Shown in pieces: positions 19,875-31,600 of a stretch of 64,000 bases of DNA. The stretch's first letter is position 1; each line of letters opens with the position of its first letter. A model generated the notes under the pieces. The model was not told the DNA's origin and ran no database searches. It saw nothing but the letters and a program-made list of their open reading frames with translations. The stretch lies in NCBI RefSeq assembly GCF_000835495.1, contig NW_015622547.1, positions 496,001 to 560,000 on the forward strand, written 5' to 3'. Made by a program: the position numbers and the translations under genes. The stretch is from Cladophialophora immunda. Its lineage: Eukaryota > Ascomycota > Eurotiomycetes > Chaetothyriales > Herpotrichiellaceae.

Positions 19875-22800
19875 TCAGCGCTGAGATTGTGTGAGTTCGG
19901 GTCCCGAGGGGCTGCCCTGAGGTTTCGGAGTAGGCTCCTCTTCGATGTTCATCATCTTGGTCGGCACAGGAGTGATATCCATCTCAAGATCGGCAAAAGT
20001 GGCCCCGGGTTTGGGGGGGAATATGACCGGGGGTGTGATTTGTCCGCTGGGCGAACGAACAGACTGCTGCTCAGGATGTGAATGCTGGGAGACAGTCCGC
20101 TCAAGCTTCTTCCGCGGCTGGATCTCTGTCAAGGAAGACATACTGGGCTCCTCGGGAATTTTGAGATTTTCCATGCGTTCTTCCAGGATTTCCAATGACT
20201 TCCGAAGGCTGTCTGCCTCAGCTGACCTGTCTTCACCCATGGATATAACGCTTCCGCGACTGTTTGTGCGCATCATTTCGATTCCAAGTTTGGACGACGG
20301 ACGTGGGGGTTTGCCGATGGGTGACCTCGCCCTCACTTGGACGTCACCCAGTTCCTCGTCTTCGTCATCCCCTTCTTCAGCTGCTCCACCGGCATGGTTC
20401 ATGTTCTTGTCTAGCAGTTCTCGCTTCAATCTGACAGCCTCCGATGACTTTTGTCGACGCGGAGTTTGAAGACCGTATCCCCCAGCGTCGTCGACGCAAG
20501 CGCTGGGGGGTGCAGATTCTGTATGGACAAGATGAGGGTAGCCAGACTGGACATAAGGGCGCTGTCCGAGGACGATATCGTCGGAAATCCCTAATCCGGC
20601 CTTTGCCCATTCGTCTGTAGCGGCTCGAGACACGATGACCGGAATATCATCACTCTTGAACGATTCCAAATCACTAAAGAAACCGCCACTGCCAATGGAA
20701 TCCTCCCGGCCTGACCCTCGATAGGATGAGTCGGGCATAGTCGGTGCAAGACTCGAAGCCACGGAACTTGGACTGTCTTGCGTAGGCATAGCTTCGAATC
20801 GTGTGTTGAGATGTGGGATGGTCAATGGAACTGCCATCCGGAAGTCTTTCGGGGCGGGTTTCCAAGCACAGTACTTGGCTAACATCTCGGTCAGTTTCTG
20901 AGTGGTCGGCGGCTTTTGCATGAGAGTATCAAAGTGGTGGACTTCGGGAAGATCCTTCAGATACCCCGTGATGCAGACAATCGGAGTGCTGGTATTGGCG
21001 CTCTTTGTGTCTCGGATCATGCGAGCAACGTCGACTCCGCTGATGAGGGGCAGCTTGAATTCCATGAAGATAACGTCAAATTGGATCTGGCTGATAGCAA
21101 GTCGCAGAGCATCTGGACCATTGGTTGCGGTGATTGTCCGACAGCGTAATTTCTCAAAAAGCCTCTCCATTACCATCCTGGACACCGGGTGATCCTCGCA
21201 GATCAGGACGTCCAAAGGTCGATATGTAGGGCCCTCGAGAAAGTTGATCTGCGACAGTCTTCGTGAGCTCTGCCGCCGGCGTTGCACCTTGAGCAGTGCC
21301 TTTGCTTGTGCTGATTCGTTATCTGAAGACGAAGGTGAAACATCCCGGACGAGTAGTTGGCTCTTGCGCTTATGATGGCCAGGAACGAAGGCATCTCGCT
21401 GCGGAGGCTGTCCATCACTTTCCTGTGAGCCGACGGTCTGCGACCTGGTGCGCCCATTAACTGTCGCAGTGCGCGGTGGAGGCATCCCTTTTGCGGGAGA
21501 GACTGACGGCATCCGAGCCGATTTGATGGGAGATGACGTGGCCGTTGGTCCGTGTTTGATAGCATCGTGAGGGATGTCGAAGAAGCTACTCGGAGCAAGA
21601 GAACTGCTTCCTTGAGAAGAGCCAGAAGTCTTTCGTCTGTCGTGATGCTGCGCTGTGGAGAATTGAACCAAGAGAGGCGAAGAAGGTTGTGACGGCCTGC
21701 TAGGAGACGAGTTGGAGGTAGCTAGGCTGGATGGAGAGCCTGGTCTGTGACCCTTGCTGATAGAGAGCGCCCGCTTAACCGGCATCGGCATCATCGGACT
21801 GCCTTCAAGGGAAGGTCCAGGAGATCCCAGAGCTGGACTATTGGTGGCAGACATAGCTTGCGAATGAGCATAGCCTCTAGCTTGAGCTTGCATCGCTTCT
21901 TTTCTCATTCTTTCGACTATGTCCTTGTTGGCCTTCTCCAGCACGGGCAAGTTCTTGAAAGTGAAATTGCCAAAGTCGTCGGCGATGACAGGCTCGCTGA
22001 GTCTCCGACTACGGGAATCGCGTACCACATGGGGAGGAATGTGGAGAGGCATGAGGCCACGCTTCGCAGAACTTGCTTGCGTTCTAGCTCGAAAGAGTGC
22101 ATCATGGGGACGATTGGGATAGTCCGAACCATTTGGGGTTGTACCCGCTGGTGAGATTTGGTCTTCTAGTTCTTCAGGGAAGGACGACAAGGTGGCCCCG
22201 CGCGAGTCAAAGTACTCGGTGTCCTCTGGATGCTCCGGGTTCGGGATAAACTGAGCCTCATCTTCCAGGAGTGTATCCCAGTGGATGTCAGCAAACCAAG
22301 GATGTGCCTGAATCTCGGCGCCCCCACTTGGATACTTCTCGTCCTTGTTTGCACCCAGTCTTTCTCTCGGATCGAGTTGGATGAGCTTGTCAATGAGATC
22401 CCTCGCTTCTGGGCTCACTTCGATTTCGTCGTCGTCGGGCCAGGCAATTCTCCGATTCAAAATATTGTGAAATACCTTTTCCGGCGTCTCTGCATTAAAA
22501 GGTGGGAAGCCGTAGAGGAATTCGAACATGATGCAGCCCAAAGACCACCAGTCACACATTTCATCCTGTACAGTGCCGTTGATGGTTTCCGGGGCCAGAT
22601 AATCTGGAGTGCCCACGAAACGACGATCGCTCTCTTCAGGCTCAAATAAGGGAGGAGCCAGCATCTGAGAAGGCAAAGGAGCAGGTGCGGCTTGAGAGAT
22701 GTTACTCATCGACTGTGACAGTGGGAAGAGGTCAGGTGATGCACTGCCCTGGCTGTAGGCCTCTTCTTCAATCTTTCGAGGAAAGATCTGAGGGGGGGAC

Positions 22801-25800
22801 TCGGTGTCTTCCTGCACGCCGAGCTTTTTGAAGAGTTGATGGAGATCGAAGCTCGAGCCACTACCGCTATCACTCCGATAGCCAGAGTTTCTCAGTGACG
22901 TTTCTCGGCTTAGGGAGCTTTCTCGATTCAAGCTGAAGTACGAAGGTTGATCAAGCCCTCCGGTGAAAGCGGGTGTCATGAGAGGTGTCGGTGCTGGCGA
23001 ATGCGGGCCCTGATAGTCGAAAGAGGTGGATCTCGAGGTCGGATTCGACCCTGAACCGTTCTGGGTGAAAGGGCCTTGCTTCAAAAGATCGGGCACGGCC
23101 TCATCAGGTTGCTTGAGTGCACGCTTCTGTCGACCAACAAGGCCCATCCGAGACAGACCAAAATCGGTGAGCTTCAGGTGGCCTTTGGAGTCGATTAGAA
23201 GGTTATCCGGTTTCAAGTCACGGTGGACAATTCCTCGAGAGTGCAGATGTTCGACACCGAGAACGACTTCAGCGATGTACTTTTTGGCCCAGTCTTCACT
23301 CAATCCCCCAAGGATCTTCACTAGAGAAGCGCAATCGCCTCCGTTCAGATACTCCATGACCAGGTAGAGGTAGTCCTTGCTGGAGAATGTCCAGTACAAT
23401 TTGGCAACGAAATCACTCTCCCCCTGCCACATCATGATGGCGCGTTCAGCCTTGACATTTGTGACCTGATTCTTTGCAATCATGTCAGATTTGCGGAGCA
23501 CTTTAATAGCAAAGTATTCGCCAGTGATTTTCTTTTTGGCCAGATACACACTTCCAAATGCACCTCTGCTAATCGGCTTGATGATCTCAAAATCCTTGAT
23601 TGAAGGGGCCAGCACCCGTTGTTGCGGGTGGGACACCGAGTTCAACCGGGGTGAGGCAGGGGTCTTCAGATCAGACGAATGCATCGACGACTGCCTTCTA
23701 TGCAGAGTCGGAGCATTGCTTGGAGGTACGAATTCGCCAGCCGTCAACAATGGTGACACAACAGGGGACTGGGCGATTTCTCCACTGGGGATTCTAGATT
23801 TGGTCATTCGCAGTGGTGATGGCGGCGGTGGGGGGTATCTTCCCGGAGACTGCTGGCGATGGGGAGAGGCCGAATTAAGGCCATGCAGATGCATACTCCG
23901 TCTCTTCCTGTCCCGTGATTGTGCAGTTCGGCCCTGTTCAGATGCAGAGGCTGGAGAGTCGGCCCGCCAATTACCCGACAGCATCGAGGGGGGTAGACTA
24001 CTGTCGCTATCGTTCGCATCTTCAATGTACATCGATCGCCTGTTCGAGACTGGTTGGGGTTGAGAGATGAGATTGCTCCGATGGGACTTTGGGGTGGGAC
24101 ATTCGATGGGGCTGCTGGAGCCGGTCGAAACAGCCTGGGATGACGATCGTCTTTTATCAGTTCCCATCGTGATTTGCGGCAAATCTCTGGGATTTCTGAG
24201 AGCAGAAGCCATTGACTTCAATCCGACGTAAGATGTGCTCCGACTGGCTTCTGGCTCGATGTGCTCGATGGAGAGCGGCTGCGGCGTTGGTTCCATGTCT
24301 TCTCCTGGGCTTTCGAGAATGCCTTCCAGTGCGGGCTCTTCTTCAGACTCGCTTTCACTGGAAGACAATGCCTCGCCTGCTGCAGCCCTTTCGGCCTTGA
24401 TCAAGGCTTCATTGATACACGCATCCACTTCGGCCATGTATTCTTGTCGTATTCGCTCAGAGTACTCCAGAACATTCTGATACCGATGCACTGCATCGAC
24501 CTTGGCACGAGCCAGTTTTTCGGTATCCGCACTCAAGGCGGCCAGGCCAGGCTCGTTGTCCAGGCTACTCGGAGGTTGCCACTGGATGATTTGGGAAATT
24601 CTGGATTCCGACTGCGGCGACTGCGACTTGAACTCATCTTCCCCTGAGCTTTTACTGTCTTTGATTGAAGGTACATTGATTTCGTTGGCCGTGTCGCACA
24701 GGTCCAGAATCAATTCCACGATGCGAACCAGAGGGCGCCGGACCACAAACGAACGAGCCCGAGCATGACCTAGGCCGGCCGCTGATGGACTTCGTGATCT
24801 CACCGGACTAGCACTATGGGATCCTGAAGCGGAAGAGACACCGGTCGACGAGGTTGGCGAGGGACCGATCGGCATACCCTTGTATTCAGGAACCGAAGGC
24901 GGGGGGGTTTCGCCGCCTGAGCCTCGCCCTTGACGAACTTCAAAAGCGTCGAGCACTTTGACAATTGCGTGCCTATGTTCCGAGAGATTTTCTTGGACCA
25001 TCTGCACATCCATTTCAGCCTTGTGTTCTTGGACGCAGAGATCCGAGTGTTTCTCAAACCACCATGGGACAATGGACCTCTCGCACACCCGACAGAGGAT
25101 TGGAAGAGGGGGTGGGTGATTCTCGGGGTCGTTAGCCCCGAACTCTGCAAGTTCGGTGAGGTACTTTGCCAGAATCTCTGCGCCAACTCCAAGGGTTTCC
25201 ACTAGGGCTCGAGGCAGTGCTATTTCGATGCGAATAGGCTCCTGAGCAGGCTGTAACATCCACATGGTGTGCGACTCTCCTCCGGACGTCCTGTCGTAGA
25301 CCATGATGCCCTGGCCCTCCAGTTCGAGGGTTGCATTTCCCCTCTCGTCCGTTTCAACATTGTCCTCACTCGGTTCTTGGCCGTCGTCTGTCGGTAGCAT
25401 AGTCCCCATGTCGGAAGAAGGGCCGACCTTGACTGCAAATTTGACAAATTGACTCTTGGAATCATTGGACTTCAGAGCTTCAATAGCGGATTCGAAGACA
25501 TCGGGCTTGTCGCTGATGAATTTCGAGATCTTATGACCTCGAACATGCTCGAGATCAGTGCCAACGACATCGGTCCAAGAGGGGCTGACCCAGCGAATGT
25601 GGCCATCTAGACTGAGATCAAGAATAATATTCCGGGTTTGTTCGGCCGCCTCTTTCAGCTCTTGACTGCCTTCTTGAATGTCCTGGCTGAATGACCTCTC
25701 CATCGCATGCCGAGTCATTTCGCTCCCATAACCCGAATCGTTCTTGATGGCCGTGATGATCGGGGGCTCCAAGTATTGTTGTTCAGATCCATCCTGGGCC

Positions 25801-25802
25801 AT
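19875..25802 (-). CDS. rim15: RIM15-like PAS/AGC kinase/receiver protein
   Basis: One uninterrupted frame of 1975 codons. Order: a PAS-like domain (about 40-140); a C2HC zinc-finger-like motif near 235-255 (LCRVCERS...FEKHSDLC); Ser-rich linkers; and an AGC protein kinase from about 735 (SRGAFGSVYLAKK, FAIKVLRK, HRDLKPDN, TDFGLSR near 880). An insert of about 180 residues then precedes FVGTPDYLAPE, the split-kinase hallmark of the Greatwall/Rim15 group. A receiver domain follows at about 1527-1650. In yeast Rim15 integrates TORC1, PKA and phosphate signals and, through endosulfines, restrains PP2A-B55 for entry into quiescence. Here the usual phospho-acceptor aspartate is Glu1581 (IFMEFKLP), so phosphorelay at this site is unlikely. 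The tail is disordered. Confidence 0.95.
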   Translation of the reverse strand: MAQDGSEQQYLEPPIITAIKNDSGYGSEMTRHAMERSFSQDIQEGSQELKEAAEQTRNIILDLSLDGHIRWVSPSWTDVVGTDLEHVRGHKISKFISDKPDVFESAIEALKSNDSKSQFVKFAVKVGPSSDMGTMLPTDDGQEPSEDNVETDERGNATLELEGQGIMVYDRTSGGESHTMWMLQPAQEPIRIEIALPRALVETLGVGAEILAKYLTELAEFGANDPENHPPPLPILCRVCERSIVPWWFEKHSDLCVQEHKAEMDVQMVQENLSEHRHAIVKVLDAFEVRQGRGSGGETPPPSVPEYKGMPIGPSPTSSTGVSSASGSHSASPVRSRSPSAAGLGHARARSFVVRRPLVRIVELILDLCDTANEINVPSIKDSKSSGEDEFKSQSPQSESRISQIIQWQPPSSLDNEPGLAALSADTEKLARAKVDAVHRYQNVLEYSERIRQEYMAEVDACINEALIKAERAAAGEALSSSESESEEEPALEGILESPGEDMEPTPQPLSIEHIEPEASRSTSYVGLKSMASALRNPRDLPQITMGTDKRRSSSQAVSTGSSSPIECPTPKSHRSNLISQPQPVSNRRSMYIEDANDSDSSLPPSMLSGNWRADSPASASEQGRTAQSRDRKRRSMHLHGLNSASPHRQQSPGRYPPPPPSPLRMTKSRIPSGEIAQSPVVSPLLTAGEFVPPSNAPTLHRRQSSMHSSDLKTPASPRLNSVSHPQQRVLAPSIKDFEIIKPISRGAFGSVYLAKKKITGEYFAIKVLRKSDMIAKNQVTNVKAERAIMMWQGESDFVAKLYWTFSSKDYLYLVMEYLNGGDCASLVKILGGLSEDWAKKYIAEVVLGVEHLHSRGIVHRDLKPDNLLIDSKGHLKLTDFGLSRMGLVGRQKRALKQPDEAVPDLLKQGPFTQNGSGSNPTSRSTSFDYQGPHSPAPTPLMTPAFTGGLDQPSYFSLNRESSLSRETSLRNSGYRSDSGSGSSFDLHQLFKKLGVQEDTESPPQIFPRKIEEEAYSQGSASPDLFPLSQSMSNISQAAPAPLPSQMLAPPLFEPEESDRRFVGTPDYLAPETINGTVQDEMCDWWSLGCIMFEFLYGFPPFNAETPEKVFHNILNRRIAWPDDDEIEVSPEARDLIDKLIQLDPRERLGANKDEKYPSGGAEIQAHPWFADIHWDTLLEDEAQFIPNPEHPEDTEYFDSRGATLSSFPEELEDQISPAGTTPNGSDYPNRPHDALFRARTQASSAKRGLMPLHIPPHVVRDSRSRRLSEPVIADDFGNFTFKNLPVLEKANKDIVERMRKEAMQAQARGYAHSQAMSATNSPALGSPGPSLEGSPMMPMPVKRALSISKGHRPGSPSSLATSNSSPSRPSQPSSPLLVQFSTAQHHDRRKTSGSSQGSSSLAPSSFFDIPHDAIKHGPTATSSPIKSARMPSVSPAKGMPPPRTATVNGRTRSQTVGSQESDGQPPQRDAFVPGHHKRKSQLLVRDVSPSSSDNESAQAKALLKVQRRRQSSRRLSQINFLEGPTYRPLDVLICEDHPVSRMVMERLFEKLRCRTITATNGPDALRLAISQIQFDVIFMEFKLPLISGVDVARMIRDTKSANTSTPIVCITGYLKDLPEVHHFDTLMQKPPTTQKLTEMLAKYCAWKPAPKDFRMAVPLTIPHLNTRFEAMPTQDSPSSVASSLAPTMPDSSYRGSGREDSIGSGGFFSDLESFKSDDIPVIVSRAATDEWAKAGLGISDDIVLGQRPYVQSGYPHLVHTESAPPSACVDDAGGYGLQTPRRQKSSEAVRLKRELLDKNMNHAGGAAEEGDDEDEELGDVQVRARSPIGKPPRPSSKLGIEMMRTNSRGSVISMGEDRSAEADSLRKSLEILEERMENLKIPEEPSMSSLTEIQPRKKLERTVSQHSHPEQQSVRSPSGQITPPVIFPPKPGATFADLEMDITPVPTKMMNIEEEPTPKPQGSPSGPELTQSQR

Positions 25803-28352
25803 TACTCCTGCAGCGGGAGAAACGGTCCTTCAAGGACAAGTCGTTCGCGGAGGGGACAGGGACCGGAGAAAGGGCAGGGTCCTTTATGACTTTTGACCCA
25901 CCATGGAGCCAAAAAGTCCCCCGTTATCTTGACATCTCTGGCAGAGTCGTCAATATGGTGCCGGGGCTATTGCGGAGGGAGAGAGGAATGTTGAAGGTAG
26001 AGAAGTGTAACGAGTGTTCTGTGATTGTCGAGGGATCGTGGAGGGAGCGGTTGTGAGGAGGAAGGGCGGCGGTTCACGCGAGGAGAGCGGCGTGTTTTTT
26101 TTTTCTCTCTCTGGGGGTTTGTTGGAGGACAAAGACGAAGTCGACTACATCAGAGGTGGAGGTAGACAAAACCGGGCCACGAATTGGCAGTCGAGGTAAC
26201 GAACGATGGTGATAATTGTCAAGGGGGAAATTTAGACAAGAGATGTTTGAAGCTGTGATGTGGTGATGGAGGACCCGGAGTACGAGTATTTTGGAGGAAA
26301 CGCAGCGCCCAAGAGAGAAAGGCTCAGATGCTGCTGCCGCTGGGCAATTATTTTTCGCAGCCAGTGATCGAAGGGGGTTCGAGGGAATAGTGGGACAGTA
26401 GTTGGCAAAGGGTAAGGCAGGGTAAGGCAGGGTAAGGCAGGGTAAGGCACGGGCACTTGGGTGGTCTGAGGGCCTCCCCTCGTAAGGGTGTCTCCCTTGA
26501 GTTTGCAAGTAAACTGTATGAAGACGGGGGAGCCAAAGCGCCTGCGACCTACCACACTGCTGCGAGAGCGTACTACTGGCTGCACCTGGGCTGCAGATGC
26601 CGGTGATCTCGTTAGGGCGGTTTAGGGGTGGGGCCTCGCTTTCAAAGCATCGAGGCACCCAAGAAGGGCCCAAGAAGGACGCCGAAGAACGACCCAGGAG
26701 CCAAGGCGAGGGCTGCCGGGGGCCTGCGGCGTTGTCGACTCCAACTCCAACGTCTCCTTCCCTTTTGGCTGCACCCAGCTAATGCAAACCAGGGCGTTAT
26801 TCCTGTCGCCGTCTCACCAATAACACCTTCACTTGGTCTCTTCATCGGCACATCGAGCCAGCTAAACAAAGATTAACTCAACATCCTTCCTAGTCCCTGC
26901 TGGGATCTTCTCGTCTCCCTCGTCCAATGTCTGTTTCTGACCTGCGACCCCGGCACCTGGCACTGCGCTTCCTCTGAAGAGCCCCCTCGCTCAAAGGCTC
27001 ACCTCGATGCCGGCCCTATTTCGAACCCGACAATCTTTCCACCCCCATCGCGAACCCATCCGTCTACCCTGGCCTCTCATCTATCTTTGCTGACAATCCA
27101 TATTCCTGTGCGCTCGCCCTCAGTCGTTGGCTCGCTCACCTCTCCCCACTTTTTCGATTCCGTCTGTTTGTTGACGGTTTGCTCGGCTACAGCATAGCCT
27201 GCTTAATGCCTTCCCCTACGTGCGTCCCCCTCAGCAACGGCACAGACGGGAACAGGAGGGTCTATTGCGTCGACGCGCATGACATCTCCGAGATCATGCA
27301 CCCAAACAAAAAAAATAATGTCAATGTTTCTGAAGTGATGACAACACAATGTGGGCGCCCGTCGACCCCTCTCACTGATGGGCAGGGCAGGGTGCGCCAG
27401 CTCGTCAGGTCCTTTGCAGAGTCTTTGCGCCCACTTCGTCATCGTATGCTCTGCTCTCACCCCAGGGACATCGTGGCCATGTATGACATCCGTGCACACC
27501 AGGAATTTGGACTGCGCTCAAACCTCTTCAGACGCTGGATGAAACAAGCAGCCAACGACGATGGCCCAATCAGCCCTCTTCAACTCGAAGGATGCGTGTC
27601 ATCTCCCAGGGCTTGTGCTGCAAACACCCCTTGTGCGACGTATCCCTTCTCACCTCTTCATGCATTCTCTAAGATCCTACGTACTCTTTTTACACCTTCA
27701 CAACTTTTGGCGACCCGAGGATGGTGCAACCACCAAGCCACGCTACATAGCCTCGTCGACAATAGTTCGGGGGTACAAGGATGGTGAAAGACGACGTCCA
27801 GTCCGATTTACATCCTCTACCGCTACACCCTCTTCCTTTCTTTTTTCCAGCGTGCCCGATCTCCATGTCCAATCCGGAGCTACTGCACCCTCTCCATCAA
27901 AGCATTTTTGACTTCACAAATGAGGTTACAAGGCCCCTCAGCTGACCCGTCCCCTCGGTTGGCAGGGTTGAAAAGAGGGCGCCAATCACCTCCCCTATCT
28001 TAGGCTGCACTACTGCATGAGAAGTGCGTGCTTTTTTCTTTCTGCAACAAGCATCCCTCGTGCTCTTCACTCTTGCGTCCACCGCGCACCCTACCCGTGA
28101 AGGCGTGCAGCTAAGGATGACATTCCCCTTGTTCCCGCTTCAGACACGGGGTTAGCAATCCTTCAATGGACAAGCCTAGAAGCACCATGGAAGTACTCCC
28201 ACGAGTTTCTCAAAACTCTCCCACGGGAATGATTTCCTGCCGGGGCACCGCTTCTGTCCACACCCGAACCCCGAATAAGTTTCAGTTCTGATGTTTTAGA
28301 CAGCACGTGCGCCCATGCCACAAGGAGGCCGAGAGGCAGCGATGACGCCTGC
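25803..28352. other. Long gene-free upstream region of the RIM15-like gene
   Basis: About 2.5 kb with no convincing coding sequence. It probably contains a long 5' leader and promoter for the kinase gene. It carries a T-run near 26095-26104, the 10-bp tandem repeat at 26411-26450 and C/T-rich stretches at 26750-27200. Open frames present lack codon bias or motifs. Confidence 0.55.
26411..26450. repeat. Tandem repeat, 10-bp unit x 4
   Basis: GGTAAGGCAG is repeated four times in a row; the fourth copy ends in C. Confidence 0.9.
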
Positions 28353-28652
28353 TTACCCAGGACACGTCTCCTCAGGGTGTTGGCGTCTCGTCTGGCGCAC
28401 GCGTTGTACGGGCTCAATCACATATCGTTCAGCAGTGAAAGCTAGCTGCCAATAGGGTTCGAACCGATGCTTCAAGTCTCTGAGAACCGTCTTACGAGGA
28501 ATCTGGGCCCTGGCGATCTCCAGCCAAATACAAAGTCGTAACTCTGGGGGAAGGTGACACGGATGACATCCCCTAGCTTGCATTCCCAGCTTTTGGAGAA
28601 AACATAGTTGGAGAACGGTCTGATGTCGCCAGACGTTGCTTGGAAATTCCAC
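28353..28652 (-). other. Possible fragment of a 2EXR-domain gene
   Basis: A minus-strand open stretch contains HLPPELRLCIWLEIARAQIPR, which resembles the first motif of the fungal 2EXR family (LPxELRLxIW). No ATG starts the frame, the second EXR motif (a CRESR-like block) is absent, and the stretch stops after 70 further residues. If real it is a remnant. 2EXR proteins have no established function. The resemblance is short and may be chance. Confidence 0.22.
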
Positions 28653-31600
28653 CTCAATGCTGAGGGCGGCCTTGCGAAATTATTATATCCCAGCTTGGTG
28701 GTGGTGGGAGGAGCGGATGGATTCGCAATGACCTCTCGGAAGAGGAGGGTTCTTCCAATCCACATCTGTAGGGAGTACCTCGAGGGGGGTACTCCCTGGC
28801 GACGCTCAAGCTGACCACAGGGCCGAACCTGACATCCTATTCGATAGTTACAGCACAGTGAAGGCTGTTTCCAATCCATGCAGGAAGGACAGAACTGGCC
28901 GCCAAAACTCCGAGACTATGTCTTCTCTGAATCTAGTCAGCGAAGGTTTCGGAAAATGCCGAGCAGGGAGCGTCGAGCAGCCGCAGATGTACCGGCATGA
29001 AGCAGCCGAATATGCGGATATGTGCTCTGGGCCTTTCTTACCAAACACGACTTTCCGGCAAAGGACTGCTCGTTCACGCATGATATGCAACTATACCGTA
29101 TCCGTGGGAAATGGGGAGCGAGACAGGGCACTCCCAGAATACTGGATTGGTCGGCAATTTCAAGCCTGAACATATTCCTCTCGCTTTCTAGCCGCGCTCT
29201 TGTTCACATCTGTTGCGCTGAGAAGGCAGCCTGATACACCGCCAGAACAGGATGTCATGTTGTACCCTACTCCTGCCAATCCTGTCTTGGTCTGCTGCTG
29301 CAAGAACAGCTTATGGGATCCTTTGTCACTTGGCCTTGCAGCTTTCAAGACGTTGGCCAGACTCCTATTCGAGGGACTCTATTCCATGCACTAAACGAGG
29401 TCTGATCCCTAATGTTATCTCTTTGCAATACCTGGAATGCGGCCACTCAAGGATCAATGGATTGTATGTCTAAGTCGGTACTTCGGCATCATGAAGGACT
29501 GGTGACTTCCCTACTATTGCTCTGTGATTCAAAATGAATGTCACAAAGGCGGGTGACGGCGGGTGACAGGAGCGGATAGCGCTAGTTATCCTAGAGGAGG
29601 TCATCCAAGCCATCCTTTGATGGAAGCGGACAGAGTTGGCTCCTGTCCAGGGCGCATTCATTTCTCGAATACCTCTGGCTGAAAAGGTCCATTCAGATTC
29701 AAAAATCGATCTTTATTACCTTTTCGGAAAAGTCAGGGGCCTCCCTTGTGCCCAATCATCAATGGGCGGAATGCAAGGAGATCGGAGCTCTGAGCACCTA
29801 TCTGAATGCTTTCCCGAAATCTCCCATGTAACAACCTGCAGCTCGCTTGAAAGGCTGATCTACAGCACGACTTTCACGTGCAGGGCAAGAGCCACGTTAT
29901 GTGAGCCGCCGATGCAGGGGGATATGACACCGGGAAAGGTGCGCAGACGCTAACAGATCGTTTACGAGTATGGTGAGGCTATGTCTCGTCCTGCAGATGT
30001 GGTCTCCCTGGCGGTAAGTACAGGTATTGTTCTGCAGTGAGCCGGGGAGGGGGAAAGCAGGTGATGAATCCCCTGTTGAGCAGGAATCCGACATCGACCA
30101 CACTTTGGTGTGGCTTTGATTCCAGGGCCCAATTGCTCTGATCATTAACGCAGCAATTGTTCGGGAGCACCCATTGGGGTTTCGATATCCCTCTACTAGG
30201 ATGTTTTCCCGTCGCAAGAAAGGCTCAAGAGGGAGGATCTAATTCCGATTGTCGACTTGGCCACGATTTCATTCGCGAGTGATCACGCAACCATTCTTGC
30301 CTTGCTATCGTGTGAGGAATCAAAGAGACTGCGGACACGAGACAAGTTGTTTTTCGCGCGCGCGTCAGCAGCACCGGGGAGCAACACGACGAACGAAGCA
30401 AGTCTGTATCGAGTTGTTCCCTGTGCTTGTACGCAGTATACAGCGACACCTTGCGAGAATACCGGGCCGCATTTCCATCGGCTCACTCGACTGGTCTGAA
30501 TCTCGCGCATACGTAAAGTATACGTATACGTGTACGTTGCCTGACCATCCCGGCGGCGTCGTGGCCTGACTTATCTCCAGACACCTCTCGTGGGGGGAAT
30601 ACGAACTCGACTCAAACGCGAACTCGAACTCTCCTTCTGCCGCTCCTGCGGCAGCAAGGGTCAAGTGTCAGCTAGAAACCTGCACACTTTCGTGCCCCGT
30701 TGCACAATGCAAGCTGCCACAAAGACCCTTCTTGTCTCGCCACGACAAGAACTCACCACGCCACCGGGAAGTCTGGCTGGCTGACTGACCGACTGCACTT
30801 CAGTACGGAGTACAAGCACCAGGATCTGAATGGTAACCCGTTTTCTCCTTGGCGGCCACCGAGGAAGGAAGGGAGGAATGAGAAAAGACACTGGACGAGG
30901 ATAGATACATGCCGCACAGTCATCCTTCTCCTCGGCCTGCTGGTGCTGGTGTTGGTGGCAGTGACGATAGCGACCGTCCCGAACCGCAATAGACAAAAAT
31001 GGAATGGTACTTTGAGAGTCTTGTCAAGACAGAACAACAACCGCTTCGACTTTTGTGCCTGTACGCTTTGGACCCTGTGACAGATGTAGATTTGGAAGGA
31101 TCGAGTCTCCTCTTCCATTATGCTCCTCCCGTCCTGTCCTACCGTTTGATAAGCGAGTTTGCTCAAGTTATGGTAATTCAATGGAAGACGCTGGGTCCCT
31201 ACTGCATACACAGAGCAGGACAGTCACTCAGTCACTCAGTCACTCAGTCACTCAGTCACTCAGTCACTCAGTCACTCAGTCACTCAGTCACTCAGTTATG
31301 TGTAGGGAATCCCATTCATTCACGCATGGCCTCTCCCGGTATATACACCGTTAGGTATTCACCATACAAGTAAGCGCCGTAGTGGCCGAGAGGCCCGACC
31401 CTGAGATCTCCTGGGCTGGATGAAGAGACGTTTGTCCCTGTGCATCTATGTAACATCCAAACGCCTGAGTCTATACTCTGCCGCTGGGCCATTAAACCAT
31501 GTCTCCATGCCATCAGGATAATGCGGCTCTACGCTCAACTTTGGAACCTGACCCCGTCCTCTTATCTGGCTTGCAGTGTCCTGTTTATATCCACCAGCGT

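Noticed and set aside
27179..27787. 202-codon plus-strand open frame
   Set aside because: It has no ATG-proximal context, domain or codon bias that I trust; composition matches flanking noncoding DNA.
28441..28530. GGTTCGAACC word suggesting a tRNA T-loop
   Set aside because: Flanking bases do not form a 5-bp T-stem, and no acceptor or anticodon arm is visible.
30519..30530. Palindrome GTATACGTATAC
   Set aside because: Short, isolated and far from any gene start; expected by chance at this scale.
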